Source: Bacteroidales bacterium | GTDB taxonomy: Bacteria; Bacteroidota; Bacteroidia; Bacteroidales; UBA7332 | Length of the DNA: 64,000 nucleotides | Assembly (NCBI GenBank): GCA_028687995.1 | Contig: JAQTZA010000011.1 | Coordinates: 56,980 to 120,979, forward strand | Reading direction: 5' to 3' | Shown here: piece after piece, positions 1 through 9,081 of the stretch | Position numbering within the stretch: the stretch's first letter is position 1 | How the letters are laid out: every line of letters begins with the position of its first letter | Program-made: the position numbers and the translations under genes | Notes under the pieces: generated by a model | What the model was told of the DNA's origin: nothing | The model's input: the letters and a program-made list of their open reading frames with translations, nothing else | Database searches by the model: none

Positions 1-149
1 AAAGCTCCAAAAGCACCACCCATACTCATATAACGAGCTGTACCATTTAGATCCGACTTCGAGTATTTCAATGCATCCATTTCCGACTGTGCCAATATTA
101 CTCCTGCGAACAAAAAGAGGCAGGCTGATGCTAAAACTATCTTTTTCAT
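1..149 (-). CDS. Outer-membrane protein, OMPP1/FadL-like, N-terminal fragment
   Basis: Only the first ~49 codons are present; the gene runs off the left edge of the window. The start ATG is at 147-149. The protein opens with a Lys-Lys signal peptide whose hydrophobic core ends in LAQ, followed by a mature start with the pattern DALKYSKSDLNGTARYMSM and GGAFGA. This Thr-Ala-Arg-x-Met-x-Met-Gly-Gly-Ala-Phe pattern is common at the mature N-terminus of Bacteroidales OMPP1/FadL/TodX-type outer-membrane barrels, which transport hydrophobic compounds; that assignment is recalled from the family and rests on a short stretch. It lies downstream of, and on the same strand as, the Tyr/Gly-rich secreted protein, 62 bp away, so the two may be co-transcribed. 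Confidence 0.55.
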   Translation of the reverse strand, partial: MKKIVLASACLFLFAGVILAQSEMDALKYSKSDLNGTARYMSMGGAFGA

Positions 150-173
150 ATTCTATATTTTTATAAAACTAAT

Positions 174-199
174 GTGTAATACAATAAGATTTATTACAC
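174..199 (-). terminator. Weak hairpin between two minus-strand genes
   Basis: An 8-bp perfect stem (174-181 with 192-199) closes a 10-nt loop between the stop of the secreted protein at 212 and the start of the next gene at 149. The minus-strand sequence after the stem is T-rich but interrupted, so it is at best a weak terminator or attenuator. Confidence 0.3.
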
Positions 200-211
200 T
201 CTTTCATTCAT

Positions 212-1519
212 TTATCTTCTTCCGGATCTACCACCACCGCCACTATTACTACTACCTGATGACGTGCTACCGCTAGATGAACTTCCAGAGCTATACGATG
301 GAGTACTAGTTGAATAAGATGAAGAGCGACCACTTGAATAGTTGCTATTACTACTACTTCCACTACTATATCCACTACTTGAATTACTAGAGGAAGAGCG
401 TGTAGGAGAATCCGATGAACCTGTAGAATAGTTTGTGCGTGGAGATGAACTTGTTGGCTCAGTTCTTACAACTCTTGTTGTATTCGCATTGCTATTAACA
501 GGTGAGGTATAAGGTGAGCTTGTTGGACGAGTATATCGTGTATTTGAATTATTCGCATTTGTTGTAGTTCCGTTTGCAGGGTCAGATGAAGTTCTAGGAT
601 TGCGAGGTTGTGATGTGTAGGTATTCGAGTTACCCGATCGGCCTTGAATTGGATTTGTTGAATTATTATCATTTGAATAACGATTACTTCGACCTTCAAT
701 TGTAGAACTATTAGCTGTGCTATAACCTACATTATTAGTTGCATTTCCGTAACGATCGGTTCTTGGGCTATAATTATTATTCGTTGGACGTCTGCCATTA
801 CCGTTTTGATTATTGTAGTTATTCGAATAATTGGAACCATACGAATTTCCATAATATCCACCGTGGCCATATCCATACCCATAATAATTGTTACAATATC
901 CATAACCTCCATAATAACCAGAGTAATAGGGAGAATACCACGAATTACACCCATACCCCCAACCTGAACCATACCAACCCATGCTCCACGATGGATAATA
1001 AGAGTGAGGTGCCCACATATAATTCCAATAATAAGGATTGGTCCATGTTGGTGTTACCCAAGCATAATTACCATCAGAATATACATTCCAGTCGTAACTA
1101 TTCAAATAATATATGTCTGTATAAGCTGGGTCGCTAATGTGTACAATAAAACGAGGATTGTGAAAGCGACGAATACGTTCAGCATATTCAAAATCGGATT
1201 TAGATCCATTAAATTCATTTATATATCGACCAGCTTGTGCCACTGAATCAGCATAGGCAATACTATCGCGAGTATATTGATCTACATCGGCATATCGACG
1301 ATTGTATTCATCTACATCTCGTTCGTAAGCGGTGGGTTGAACATATTGTTTCTGTTGTTTTTGTGCCTCCTGAATCTCCTTTTGTTTCTTTTGAACAATG
1401 GGATTTTCTTCTCCTTTACTAGCGTAAATATCATCCTCAATAAAGAGTTTTCCCTGAGCCAACAAGGCGGCTGGAAGAAGAATCATCAAAATCAATGAAG
1501 TGAATTTAAAAGTTTTCAT
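212..1519 (-). CDS. Secreted low-complexity Tyr/Gly/Asn/Ser-rich protein, function unknown
   Basis: 435 aa. A typical signal peptide ends at LLAQ near residue 22. Residues ~25-135 are charged and Gln-rich, with many Tyr and Arg. Residues ~155-230 are extremely rich in Tyr, Trp and Gly (repeats of the GYYGGYGY type). The rest is an Asn/Ser/Thr-rich tail ending in a GGGG-RSGRR cluster. No catalytic domain is recognisable and there is no T9SS sorting domain. The composition suggests an extracytoplasmic, possibly matrix-like or cell-surface disordered protein, but this is inference. The start is fixed by the signal peptide and by an unusually perfect Shine-Dalgarno sequence. It is transcribed away from prmA across a 244-bp divergent gap. 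Confidence 0.7.
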   Translation of the reverse strand: MKTFKFTSLILMILLPAALLAQGKLFIEDDIYASKGEENPIVQKKQKEIQEAQKQQKQYVQPTAYERDVDEYNRRYADVDQYTRDSIAYADSVAQAGRYINEFNGSKSDFEYAERIRRFHNPRFIVHISDPAYTDIYYLNSYDWNVYSDGNYAWVTPTWTNPYYWNYMWAPHSYYPSWSMGWYGSGWGYGCNSWYSPYYSGYYGGYGYCNNYYGYGYGHGGYYGNSYGSNYSNNYNNQNGNGRRPTNNNYSPRTDRYGNATNNVGYSTANSSTIEGRSNRYSNDNNSTNPIQGRSGNSNTYTSQPRNPRTSSDPANGTTTNANNSNTRYTRPTSSPYTSPVNSNANTTRVVRTEPTSSSPRTNYSTGSSDSPTRSSSSNSSSGYSSGSSSNSNYSSGRSSSYSTSTPSYSSGSSSSGSTSSGSSNSGGGGRSGRR

Positions 1520-1525
1520 TGGGGT

Positions 1526-1532
1526 ACCTCCT
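1526..1532 (-). promoter_or_regulatory. Perfect Shine-Dalgarno sequence AGGAGGT
   Basis: The minus strand reads AGGAGGT, then six bases, then ATG. Bacteroidota genes generally lack Shine-Dalgarno sequences, and almost no other gene in this window shows one, so this site is notable and confirms the start of the secreted protein at 1519. Confidence 0.75.
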
Positions 1533-1763
1533 ATGGTTAAGTTCTGTTGATGTTAAGACAATTGATGAAGAAAAAAGTTTAACCGTCTAAATAAATTGCT
1601 TATTTTTGTGGGTTGTTTCCAACGTCAATGTAAATCAATGATGCCGATGTAAATTAAATTGCTGCATCTTTTACATTTTTTAGCCTTCTGTTTCAAACAA
1701 AGATAATGTATTCCATCGGACTAAGTGAGTTCTATGGATTCTTTTAATTAATTTTTAGACTCT

Positions 1764-2606
1764 ATGAACGATTATATTCAAGTCGATATACAATTTTCTC
1801 CGTACGACGAAATATTTGGTGATGTTACAGCTTCACTTTTGGGCGATCAAGGTTACGAAAGCTTTACTTTTTCTGCGAATGGCATGTCTGCTTATGTTGT
1901 CGAAAGTTTGTTTGAAGAAAAAGTCTTGGAGGATATACTTTCTGACTTGATGTTTGAGACTTCTACCTCTTTTACATACAAACGTATTGTTTCACAAAAT
2001 TGGAACGAAGAGTGGGAGAAAAACTATTTCCAGCCAATCGTAATTGAAAATAAGTGTGTGATACATAGCACCTTCCATCAAAACATTCCGGAGGCGGAAT
2101 ACGATATCGTTATCGACCCCAAAATGGCTTTTGGCACTGGTCATCACGAAACAACGAGTCTGATGCTCGCTCACTTACTACAAATGGATGTAAAAGGCAA
2201 ATCGTTGCTTGATATGGGTTGTGGCACTGCCGTGCTCGCTATTCTTGCAAAAATGAAAGGTGCTGATCAAGTTGTCGGAATCGATATTGACGAATGGGCT
2301 GTCACAAATGCAAAAGAAAACATTGGTTTAAATCAAACATCAGATATTGTTATTCTTTTAGGAGGTGCTGAAATTCTCGCTGAAAAAAAATTCGATATCA
2401 TTCTTGCTAATATAAATAGAAACATTCTATTAAATGATATTCATCATTACGCAGCTTGCCTAAAACCTAAAGCGGAATTGATTATGAGCGGATTCTATGT
2501 TGAAGATATTCCCTTCATTCGTGAAGAAGCTGAGAAAAACAATCTTTCGTTTGATTCTCACACGGAAAAAAATCGCTGGGTATCAGTCAAATTCATTAAA
2601 AATTAA
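1764..2606 (+). CDS. prmA: Ribosomal protein L11 methyltransferase
   Basis: 280 aa, the usual length for PrmA. It transfers methyl groups from S-adenosylmethionine to lysines and the N-terminus of ribosomal protein L11 in the cytoplasm. The N-terminal ~100 residues form the substrate-recognition domain. The C-terminal Rossmann methyltransferase domain shows the family signature AFGTGHHETT near residue 120, the SAM-binding loop LLDMGCGTAVLAI near 147, an acidic GIDID motif, and the NINRNIL motif in place of the usual N(I/P)xxxL. It is followed by dxs on the same strand after 90 bp, but a separate promoter in the gap suggests dxs can be transcribed alone. The ATG at 1764 gives the standard N-terminus. 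Confidence 0.93.
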   Translation: MNDYIQVDIQFSPYDEIFGDVTASLLGDQGYESFTFSANGMSAYVVESLFEEKVLEDILSDLMFETSTSFTYKRIVSQNWNEEWEKNYFQPIVIENKCVIHSTFHQNIPEAEYDIVIDPKMAFGTGHHETTSLMLAHLLQMDVKGKSLLDMGCGTAVLAILAKMKGADQVVGIDIDEWAVTNAKENIGLNQTSDIVILLGGAEILAEKKFDIILANINRNILLNDIHHYAACLKPKAELIMSGFYVEDIPFIREEAEKNNLSFDSHTEKNRWVSVKFIKN

Positions 2607-2627
2607 ACTTTTCGTAATTGTAATTTG

Positions 2628-2656
2628 TTTGATTTCATTTAATCATTCTATTTTTG
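2628..2656 (+). promoter_or_regulatory. Bacteroidota-type promoter for dxs
   Basis: A -7 box TATTTTTG at 2649-2656 matches the TAnnTTTG consensus. A TTTG at 2628-2631 lies 17 nt upstream in the place of the -33 element. The predicted transcript starts about 35 nt before the dxs ATG. Confidence 0.6.
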
Positions 2657-2696
2657 CGATTCTTGAAACCATACTTTGATATACATAACATAATAT

Positions 2697-4592
2697 ATGT
2701 CCTATAATTTTTTAGATAAAATAGATTCTCCTGCCGATTTACGTCATTTACCACAAGATAAGCTAATTGAAGTTTCAGAAGAACTCAGACACTTTATTAT
2801 TGATGTGCTCTCGAATAATCCTGGCCATTTTGCGGCAAGCTTGGGTGTTGTGGAACTTACGGTAGCATTGCATTATGTGTACAATACACCTTACGACCGA
2901 ATTGTATGGGACGTAGGTCATCAGGCTTATGGTCATAAAATATTGACTGGCAGACGCGACACTTTTCACACCAATCGCAAATTTGGTGGATTAAGCGGTT
3001 TCCCTAATCCAAAAGAGAGCGAATATGATGCGTTTGTAGCCGGACATGCTTCGACTTCTATTTCCGCCGCCTTGGGCATGGCTGTAGCCTCCTCACTTAA
3101 AAACGAGCATGACAAACATGTCGTAGCGATTATTGGTGATGGCTCCATGACAGGCGGAATGGCTTATGAAGGTTTAAATAATGCCTCTATCAATCCAAAC
3201 AAGCTTTTGATTATCCTGAATGACAATCAAATGGCAATTGATAATAACGTCGGTGGGTTGAGTGAATATTTGGTGAACCTAACAACTTCTCACGCCTATA
3301 ATCGATTGCGATACGATATCTATCGTACGTTACGCAAATTCAAACTTATCAACGATGATCGAAAAGATTCCATCATTCGATTCAATAACAGTCTTAAATC
3401 TTTGCTCACAGGTCAACACAACATTTTTGAAGGATTAAACATTCGTTATTTTGGTCCTGTTGATGGACACGATGTTAATCAAATGATAAAGGTGCTGAAT
3501 GACATCAAGGATTTGAATGGCCCCAAGATTCTGCACGTTATTACAAAAAAAGGTAAAGGCTTCGAACCAGCAGAAAAATCTGCAACAGTTTGGCATGCTC
3601 CAGGTCTCTTCAACAAAGAAACGGGAGAACGTTATGTGAAAAGCGAACTAAACGAACCGCCACTCTATCAAGATGTTTTTGGCTATACATTGGTAGAATT
3701 AGCTGAGAAAAATGATAAAATTGTTGGCGTCACACCAGCTATGCCGTCGGGTTGCTCCATGACACACATGATGCGAAAAATGCCTACTCGTTCATTCGAT
3801 GTTGGCATTGCCGAAGCGCACGCTGTTACCTTTTCAGCAGGTATGGCAAAGGAAGGTTTGATGCCTTTCTGCAACGTTTATTCTTCTTTTATGCAACGTG
3901 CTTACGATCAAATTATTCACGACGTAGCTTTGCAAAATATAGACATGGTAATGTGCCTCGATCGTTCCGGGCTTGTTGGGGAAGATGGAGCAACGCATCA
4001 TGGAGTTTTTGATATTCCTTATTTACGTTGCGTTCCCAATATTACGATTGCCTCTCCTATGAACGAACATGCGTTGCGTAATCTAATGTTTACCGGACAG
4101 CAGCCCAAAATGGGACCGTTTGTTATACGTTATCCAAGAGGTAAAGGTGTTTGCATTGATTGGGAAAACGAAATGGAAGTAATGCCAGTAGGTAAAGGTC
4201 GATGTTTGACTGAAGGTTCTACGGTCGCTATCTTATCTATCGGACATATTGGAAACGATGTCGCAAAAGCAATTGACAAAACCAAATCTGATGGTTTTAA
4301 GTTTGCTCATTATGATATGATTTTTGTGAAGCCAATTGATGAAGAGTTACTACATATTGTTGCGAAAAAATTTGACAAAATTGTCACAGTTGAATCTGGC
4401 GTTTTAAAAGGTGGCTTTGGATCAGCAGTGTTAGAATTCCTATCCGATAACAATTACAATATCCCAGTAAAACGCATTGGTCTTGCCGATAATTTCGTTG
4501 AACATGGATCTGTACCCGAATTGAATAAATTCTGCCACATTGATGTTGATTCAATTCTGGATCAAATTATCACATTTGCAAAAAAGAAATAG
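2697..4592 (+). CDS. dxs: 1-deoxy-D-xylulose-5-phosphate synthase
   Basis: 631 aa. This thiamine-diphosphate enzyme condenses pyruvate and glyceraldehyde 3-phosphate in the first step of the MEP isoprenoid pathway; its product also feeds thiamine and pyridoxal synthesis. The N-terminal domain has [17 protein letters not shown] (about residue 73) and the ThDP/Mg motif [17 protein letters not shown] (about residue 148). The central transketolase-like pyrimidine domain carries the conserved glutamate in [14 protein letters not shown], and [15 protein letters not shown] follows. A C-terminal transketolase domain completes the enzyme. Length and domain order are full. The MEP pathway enzyme is standard in Bacteroidales. 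It has its own promoter and is separated by 88 bp from the next gene. Confidence 0.96.
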   Translation: MSYNFLDKIDSPADLRHLPQDKLIEVSEELRHFIIDVLSNNPGHFAASLGVVELTVALHYVYNTPYDRIVWDVGHQAYGHKILTGRRDTFHTNRKFGGLSGFPNPKESEYDAFVAGHASTSISAALGMAVASSLKNEHDKHVVAIIGDGSMTGGMAYEGLNNASINPNKLLIILNDNQMAIDNNVGGLSEYLVNLTTSHAYNRLRYDIYRTLRKFKLINDDRKDSIIRFNNSLKSLLTGQHNIFEGLNIRYFGPVDGHDVNQMIKVLNDIKDLNGPKILHVITKKGKGFEPAEKSATVWHAPGLFNKETGERYVKSELNEPPLYQDVFGYTLVELAEKNDKIVGVTPAMPSGCSMTHMMRKMPTRSFDVGIAEAHAVTFSAGMAKEGLMPFCNVYSSFMQRAYDQIIHDVALQNIDMVMCLDRSGLVGEDGATHHGVFDIPYLRCVPNITIASPMNEHALRNLMFTGQQPKMGPFVIRYPRGKGVCIDWENEMEVMPVGKGRCLTEGSTVAILSIGHIGNDVAKAIDKTKSDGFKFAHYDMIFVKPIDEELLHIVAKKFDKIVTVESGVLKGGFGSAVLEFLSDNNYNIPVKRIGLADNFVEHGSVPELNKFCHIDVDSILDQIITFAKKK

Positions 4593-4680
4593 TTTTTTCG
4601 TTATCAATTAAACTATTTAATTTCAAGTTGGTCTTAGTGTTAAATCTTTAATTTTCACAAAGTACTAACTTCTAAATTTT

Positions 4681-5145
4681 ATGACAATGAAAAAATTGAT
4701 TATCGCTCTTGTAATAGGAGCATTTGCAGTCAGTGTTGCGTCGGCACAAGGTCCCAGAGAACTTACTCCTGAAAAAGTTGACAAATTTCAGAAAAAAAGA
4801 ATTGAGCATTTGAAATCTGATCTCAATCTAAACGAGAAACAGGTTAAACTGATTCAAGCTCTTTTTGATGCACAACAAAAACAAATGGAAGAGATGCATC
4901 AAAATAGCGAAAAATCTAAAGCTGAGAATCGCGAGATAATGATGAAGATGAAAGATGAGCGCTCTGCAAAAATGAAGTCGATATTGACTACAGAGCAGTT
5001 TGAAAAATTCACTGAAATACAGAAAAAAGCTGTTGAAAAAATGAAAGAGAAAAGGGCCGAACGATCTGATTCAACGATGGTGAAAGAGAAAAGAAAAATA
5101 AAAAAACACAAGTCAAAAAGCGAAGATGCTCCCGTTGAAAATTAA
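4681..5145 (+). CDS. Small secreted alpha-helical protein, Spy/DUF4890-like
   Basis: 154 aa. A signal peptide ends at ASAQ near residue 24 (starting at either ATG 4681 or the ATG six bases later). The mature protein is almost entirely charged helix: Lys and Glu are abundant, with Met-rich stretches, and LNLNEKQVKLIQALF followed by ILTTEQFEKFTEIQ resembles the paired helical LTxxQ motifs of periplasmic Spy/CpxP-type chaperones and the Bacteroidales DUF4890 family. A Lys-rich tail follows. A periplasmic chaperone or metal/stress-related role is inferred from this resemblance only. It stands alone, with a strong terminator immediately after it. Confidence 0.6.
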   Translation: MTMKKLIIALVIGAFAVSVASAQGPRELTPEKVDKFQKKRIEHLKSDLNLNEKQVKLIQALFDAQQKQMEEMHQNSEKSKAENREIMMKMKDERSAKMKSILTTEQFEKFTEIQKKAVEKMKEKRAERSDSTMVKEKRKIKKHKSKSEDAPVEN

Positions 5146-5164
5146 ATTTCAATATATTTACTCT

Positions 5165-5203
5165 AACAATGCCGAAAATAATCTTTTCGGCATTGTTCTT
5201 TTT
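5165..5203 (+). terminator. Rho-independent terminator
   Basis: A perfect 14-bp stem (5165-5178 with 5184-5197) closes a 5-nt loop and is followed by CTTTTT. It ends transcription of the small secreted helical protein. Confidence 0.85.
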
Positions 5204-5271
5204 AAGGCAAAATTAATCTCATAAATAGATTTATAACCACCGAATAACTTCCTATTCTAGTTTAAAAATAC

Positions 5272-5279
5272 TATTTTTG
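5272..5279 (+). promoter_or_regulatory. -7 box of the promoter for the yrdC operon
   Basis: TATTTTTG matches TAnnTTTG and lies 19 nt before the ATG at 5299, implying a very short leader. No clear -33 TTTG was seen. Confidence 0.5.
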
Positions 5280-5298
5280 CAGGAGTAATAAACTTCTT

Positions 5299-5862
5299 AT
5301 GCAACAAGATATTATTGAAGCGTGCAAAGTCCTACAAGCTGGAGGTGTTATCATTTATCCTACTGATACCGTTTGGGGAATTGGATGTGATGCCACCAAT
5401 GAAGCGGCAGTCCAAAAGGTATTTGAGATAAAAAAAAGAGCCGATTCGAAAGCTATTTTGGTTTTGGTTGACTCATCTGTGAAAGTAGATTTCTATGTCA
5501 GTGATGTTCCCGAAATTGCTTGGGATTTAATCGAATATACTGAAAAACCACTCACTCTTATTTATCCAAATGCTCGTAATCTTGCACATAATTTGGTTGC
5601 AGAAGATGGGAGTATTGGTATTCGCGTGACAAAAGAAGAATTCTCTCACAAGTTGTGTCAACGTTTTCGCAAAGCAATCGTCTCAACTTCTGCTAATATT
5701 AGCGGCAAACCTACGCCATCAAATTTTGATGAAATTGAGGAAGAAATTTTGAATTCAGTGGATTATGTAGTTAACTACAGACAAAATGATGTTTCAAAAC
5801 CCAAACCATCAGGCATTATAAAAATTGACAAAGGTGGTCTTTTCAAAATTATACGTGAATAA
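5299..5862 (+). CDS. L-threonylcarbamoyladenylate synthase (TsaC/YrdC/Sua5 family)
   Basis: 187 aa, the short YrdC form without the C-terminal Sua5 domain. It makes threonylcarbamoyl-AMP from threonine, bicarbonate and ATP for the t6A37 modification of ANN-decoding tRNAs. The N-terminal signature GGVIIYPTDTVWGIGCDA starts near residue 15, and KKRADSKAILVLV contains the family's K-R-x-x-x-K-P-like segment (Ala for Pro). IVSTSANISGKPTP near residue 131 is the typical C-terminal motif. It begins an operon: its TAA is followed by three bases and then the ATG of the sugar transferase. Confidence 0.92.
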   Translation: MQQDIIEACKVLQAGGVIIYPTDTVWGIGCDATNEAAVQKVFEIKKRADSKAILVLVDSSVKVDFYVSDVPEIAWDLIEYTEKPLTLIYPNARNLAHNLVAEDGSIGIRVTKEEFSHKLCQRFRKAIVSTSANISGKPTPSNFDEIEEEILNSVDYVVNYRQNDVSKPKPSGIIKIDKGGLFKIIRE

Positions 5863-5865
5863 TTG

Positions 5866-7275
5866 ATGGCTATAAATAAACAAATAATCAAATATCTTAT
5901 TGCCGACATCGTTGCCATTTCTGCGGCATGGATTGTATTCAACATATTACGATTTCATCTAGTTGCCTATGTCAATTTCACTGATTTAGGAGATTATCTA
6001 TGTTATTATCAGATTTTATGGGGACAATTTTGGACAACAGTTCTTACGCTTACCATTTATTATCATTCTGGATTTTATAATAAATCCAACCTCAAATCAA
6101 GGCTTTCAGAGCTTGTAAACACCTTTTATTCATCTTTAATTTCTGCTTTTTTCCTTTTTTTCATCATCGTAATCAATGACTTACCTCGTGATTACTCAAT
6201 CTACTATTCTTTATTATCTGCACTATTTTTACTGCTGTTTTTTTTCACATATATTCCTCGTCTAATTATCACTCAATCTTCTATACGGGATGTACACCAT
6301 CGCCGTATAGGATTCAATACATTGGTTATTGGCACAGGTGAAAAGGCTCAAGCCTTAATAAATGAAATAAACAAATTGCGTTATGGATTAGGGTACAATA
6401 TCGTTGGATGCATTACTGCTGAGAAAGTAAAATCTAAAATTGACAAAGAGCAAATCTTAGGTGATTTTAGTGATTTAGAGCATGTAATAAAAGAAAATAA
6501 TATCACTGAACTTCTTGTCGCTTTGGAGACAAAAGATAGTGATACATTGCTTAATCTTGTATATCAACTATTTCGATTTAATCTTCCAATAAAGGCACTT
6601 CCCTCAAAATATGACATACTATCGGGAAGTGTAAAAATGGATACCATTTATGCCACTCCATTGGTGGATGTTTCTCGGAATAATTTACATGAATGGGAGA
6701 AGAACATAAAAAAAACGGGAGATATTTTCTTGTCCATTATCATCATGATACTCTTTTTCCCTTTGTTTATCTATATTGCACTCCGAATAAAATTAGATTC
6801 GAAAGGTCCTATCTTTTATAGCCAAGAACGGATTGGATATCGAGGTCATCCGTTTCAAATCTACAAATTTCGCTCAATGTATACTGATGCAGAAACAGAA
6901 TCTCCACAATTATCGAATGACAACGATGCACGTATTACTCCTTTCGGTAAATTTCTAAGAAAATATAGGTTGGATGAATTACCTCAATTTTGGAATATTC
7001 TAAAAGGAGACATGGCACTTGTTGGACCACGTCCAGAACGAAAATTCTACATTGATCAAATTGTAATAAAAGCCCCATTTTATTACCTTTTACACAAAGT
7101 AAAACCAGGTATTACTTCTTGGGGAATGGTGAAATACGGGTATGCAAGCACAGTGGAAGAGATGATAAAACGCTTGGAATATGATTTAATTTACGTCGAA
7201 AATATCTCTCTTTTTATTGATTTTAAAATTATGATTTACACGATTAGAACTGTATTAACAGGCAAGGGAGTGTAA
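5866..7275 (+). CDS. Polyprenyl-phosphate sugar-1-phosphate transferase (WcaJ/WbaP-like)
   Basis: 469 aa from the ATG at 5866; a TTG directly before it is less likely. This inner-membrane enzyme starts a polysaccharide repeat unit by moving a sugar phosphate from a nucleotide sugar onto undecaprenyl phosphate. The N-terminal ~150 residues hold about four membrane segments. A CoA-binding-like Rossmann segment follows (NTLVIGTGEKAQALI, near 150). A further membrane helix (residues ~285-305) leads into the catalytic bacterial sugar transferase domain, with GPIFYSQERIG, the KFRSM motif, LRKYRLDELPQFWNIL and MALVGPRPE. All core motifs of that domain are present. It sits within an otherwise housekeeping operon (yrdC, clc, fmt). 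Confidence 0.9.
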   Translation: MAINKQIIKYLIADIVAISAAWIVFNILRFHLVAYVNFTDLGDYLCYYQILWGQFWTTVLTLTIYYHSGFYNKSNLKSRLSELVNTFYSSLISAFFLFFIIVINDLPRDYSIYYSLLSALFLLLFFFTYIPRLIITQSSIRDVHHRRIGFNTLVIGTGEKAQALINEINKLRYGLGYNIVGCITAEKVKSKIDKEQILGDFSDLEHVIKENNITELLVALETKDSDTLLNLVYQLFRFNLPIKALPSKYDILSGSVKMDTIYATPLVDVSRNNLHEWEKNIKKTGDIFLSIIIMILFFPLFIYIALRIKLDSKGPIFYSQERIGYRGHPFQIYKFRSMYTDAETESPQLSNDNDARITPFGKFLRKYRLDELPQFWNILKGDMALVGPRPERKFYIDQIVIKAPFYYLLHKVKPGITSWGMVKYGYASTVEEMIKRLEYDLIYVENISLFIDFKIMIYTIRTVLTGKGV

Positions 7276-7296
7276 TATAAATTATATAAAACGTTA

Positions 7297-9081
7297 ATGG
7301 TTACACAAGAATGGTTTTTAAAGTTATTACGCTGGCGTCAAAAAAAGAATAACGAACGACATTTTATTTTGTTCCTTAGTTTCGTTATTGGTATTGGGGC
7401 ATCGCTTGCTGCCGCGTTATTGAAATTTTTGATTCATGTTATACACTCTACCATCAACTCGTATTCAGATGTTGAAAATGCTAATATTCTATATTTATTC
7501 TTTCCTGCTTTAGGTATTTTTCTTACAGGCTTAATTGTCAGAAAAATAGTAAAAGATGATATAAGCCACGGTGTTACCCGAATATTATATGCACTCGCAA
7601 AAAGAAATAGCCGAATAAAATTACACAACACCTACTCATCTATTATCACAAGTTCTGTTACGATTGGATTTGGAGGCTCAGTCGGAGCTGAGGCACCGAT
7701 AGTATATACTGGTGCAGCTATTGGATCCAATCTAGGTAGGCTTTTCAAAGTAGATTCCCGCACATTGATGTTATTATTGGGTTGTGGTGCCTCTGGTGCT
7801 GTTTCTGGCATTTTCAAAGCACCGATTGCCGGGTTAGTTTTCACACTCGAAGTGTTGATGCTGGATTTAACGATGACTTCGGTTCTACCATTGTTAATCT
7901 CTTCGGTTACTGCTGTTACCGTTTCTTACTTTTTTTATGGAACGGCTGCAATGTTCCAGTTTTTGCAAACAGAAACATTCAGGATTGAACGGATTCCTTT
8001 CGTAATTGTACTCGGAATTTTATGTGGTTTAATATCTCTCTATTTCACGAAATCGATGAATTGGATGGAAAAGAAGTTCAGAACTTTTTCAAATCCATAC
8101 ACAAAATTTGGTATTGGAGCTACGATTCTGAGCATACTTATTTTCTTATTTCCCCCTTTATATGGTGAAGGTTACGATTCAATAACCTCGATTCTAAATG
8201 GGAATGCGACCCATTTGACAGACAGCAGTTTATTTTATGCTTTTAGAGATAATTTCTGGATATTCGGTCTTTTTATGACTTTGATTATTCTCTTCAAAGT
8301 TTTTGCAAGCGCTGCTACAAATGGAGGTGGTGGCGTTGGTGGAATTTTTGCACCAAGTCTTTTTCTCGGAGCAATTTCTGGATTTTCATTTGCTCATACC
8401 ATCAACCACTTCACTTCTCAAGCTAACAATCTACCAGAAAAGAATTTCGCACTTATGGGAATGGCTGGCGTTATGGCAGCCGTAATGCATGCACCATTAA
8501 CTGGCATTTTTCTCATTGCTGAATTAACAGGTGGATATAACCTCTTTCTTCCGTTGATGATTGTTGCGGCTACAGCTTTCGCTACCATAAAAATATTCGA
8601 GCCAAATAATATCTATTCGATGCGATTAGCTCAAACAGGGGAATTGATAACGCACCACAAAGATAAAACTGTGCTTACATTATTGAAAATGGATGCCGTC
8701 ATAGAGAAAGACTTTGAAAGCGTTACTCCAAACATGTATCTTGGTGATTTAGTGAAAGTTATATCAAGATCATCTAGAAATATTTTTCCAGTTTTAGATG
8801 ATAAAAATGTCTTTTTAGGCATGGTATTACTGGATGATATTCGTAACATCATGTTTAGACCTGAATTTTACAATCGATTTCAAGTTAACACAATCATGAC
8901 TTTTCCTCCTGGAAAAATCGTTGTTGGGCAATCGATGGAACAAGTAATGAAAATTTTTGATCAAACACAAGCTTGGAATTTACCAGTAGTGGATCCAGAT
9001 GGAATCTATGTGGGATTCGTGTCTAAGTCTAAAATATTTAATTCGTACCGAAAGGTTTTGGTACATTATTCGGAAGATTGA
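7297..9081 (+). CDS. ClC-family chloride channel/antiporter with CBS domains
   Basis: 594 aa. An inner-membrane anion channel or chloride/proton exchanger. The membrane part (residues ~20-440) has the three ClC selectivity motifs: GSVGAEAP at 127-134, whose Glu132 corresponds to the gating glutamate; GIFKAPIAG near residue 170; and GGIFAPSLFLGA near 350. Two CBS domains fill the C-terminal ~140 residues and probably bind adenine nucleotides as a regulatory input. It lies 21 nt after the sugar transferase, and its TGA overlaps the ATG of fmt by one base (TGATG), indicating translational coupling. Whether it is a channel or an exchanger cannot be decided here. Confidence 0.92.
   Translation: MVTQEWFLKLLRWRQKKNNERHFILFLSFVIGIGASLAAALLKFLIHVIHSTINSYSDVENANILYLFFPALGIFLTGLIVRKIVKDDISHGVTRILYALAKRNSRIKLHNTYSSIITSSVTIGFGGSVGAEAPIVYTGAAIGSNLGRLFKVDSRTLMLLLGCGASGAVSGIFKAPIAGLVFTLEVLMLDLTMTSVLPLLISSVTAVTVSYFFYGTAAMFQFLQTETFRIERIPFVIVLGILCGLISLYFTKSMNWMEKKFRTFSNPYTKFGIGATILSILIFLFPPLYGEGYDSITSILNGNATHLTDSSLFYAFRDNFWIFGLFMTLIILFKVFASAATNGGGGVGGIFAPSLFLGAISGFSFAHTINHFTSQANNLPEKNFALMGMAGVMAAVMHAPLTGIFLIAELTGGYNLFLPLMIVAATAFATIKIFEPNNIYSMRLAQTGELITHHKDKTVLTLLKMDAVIEKDFESVTPNMYLGDLVKVISRSSRNIFPVLDDKNVFLGMVLLDDIRNIMFRPEFYNRFQVNTIMTFPPGKIVVGQSMEQVMKIFDQTQAWNLPVVDPDGIYVGFVSKSKIFNSYRKVLVHYSED

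Noticed and set aside
212..1519. Plus-strand and alternate minus-strand open frames across the secreted low-complexity gene
   Set aside because: They are by-products of the Tyr/Asn/Ser-codon repetition and have no signal peptide or initiation signal; the 435-aa frame has both.
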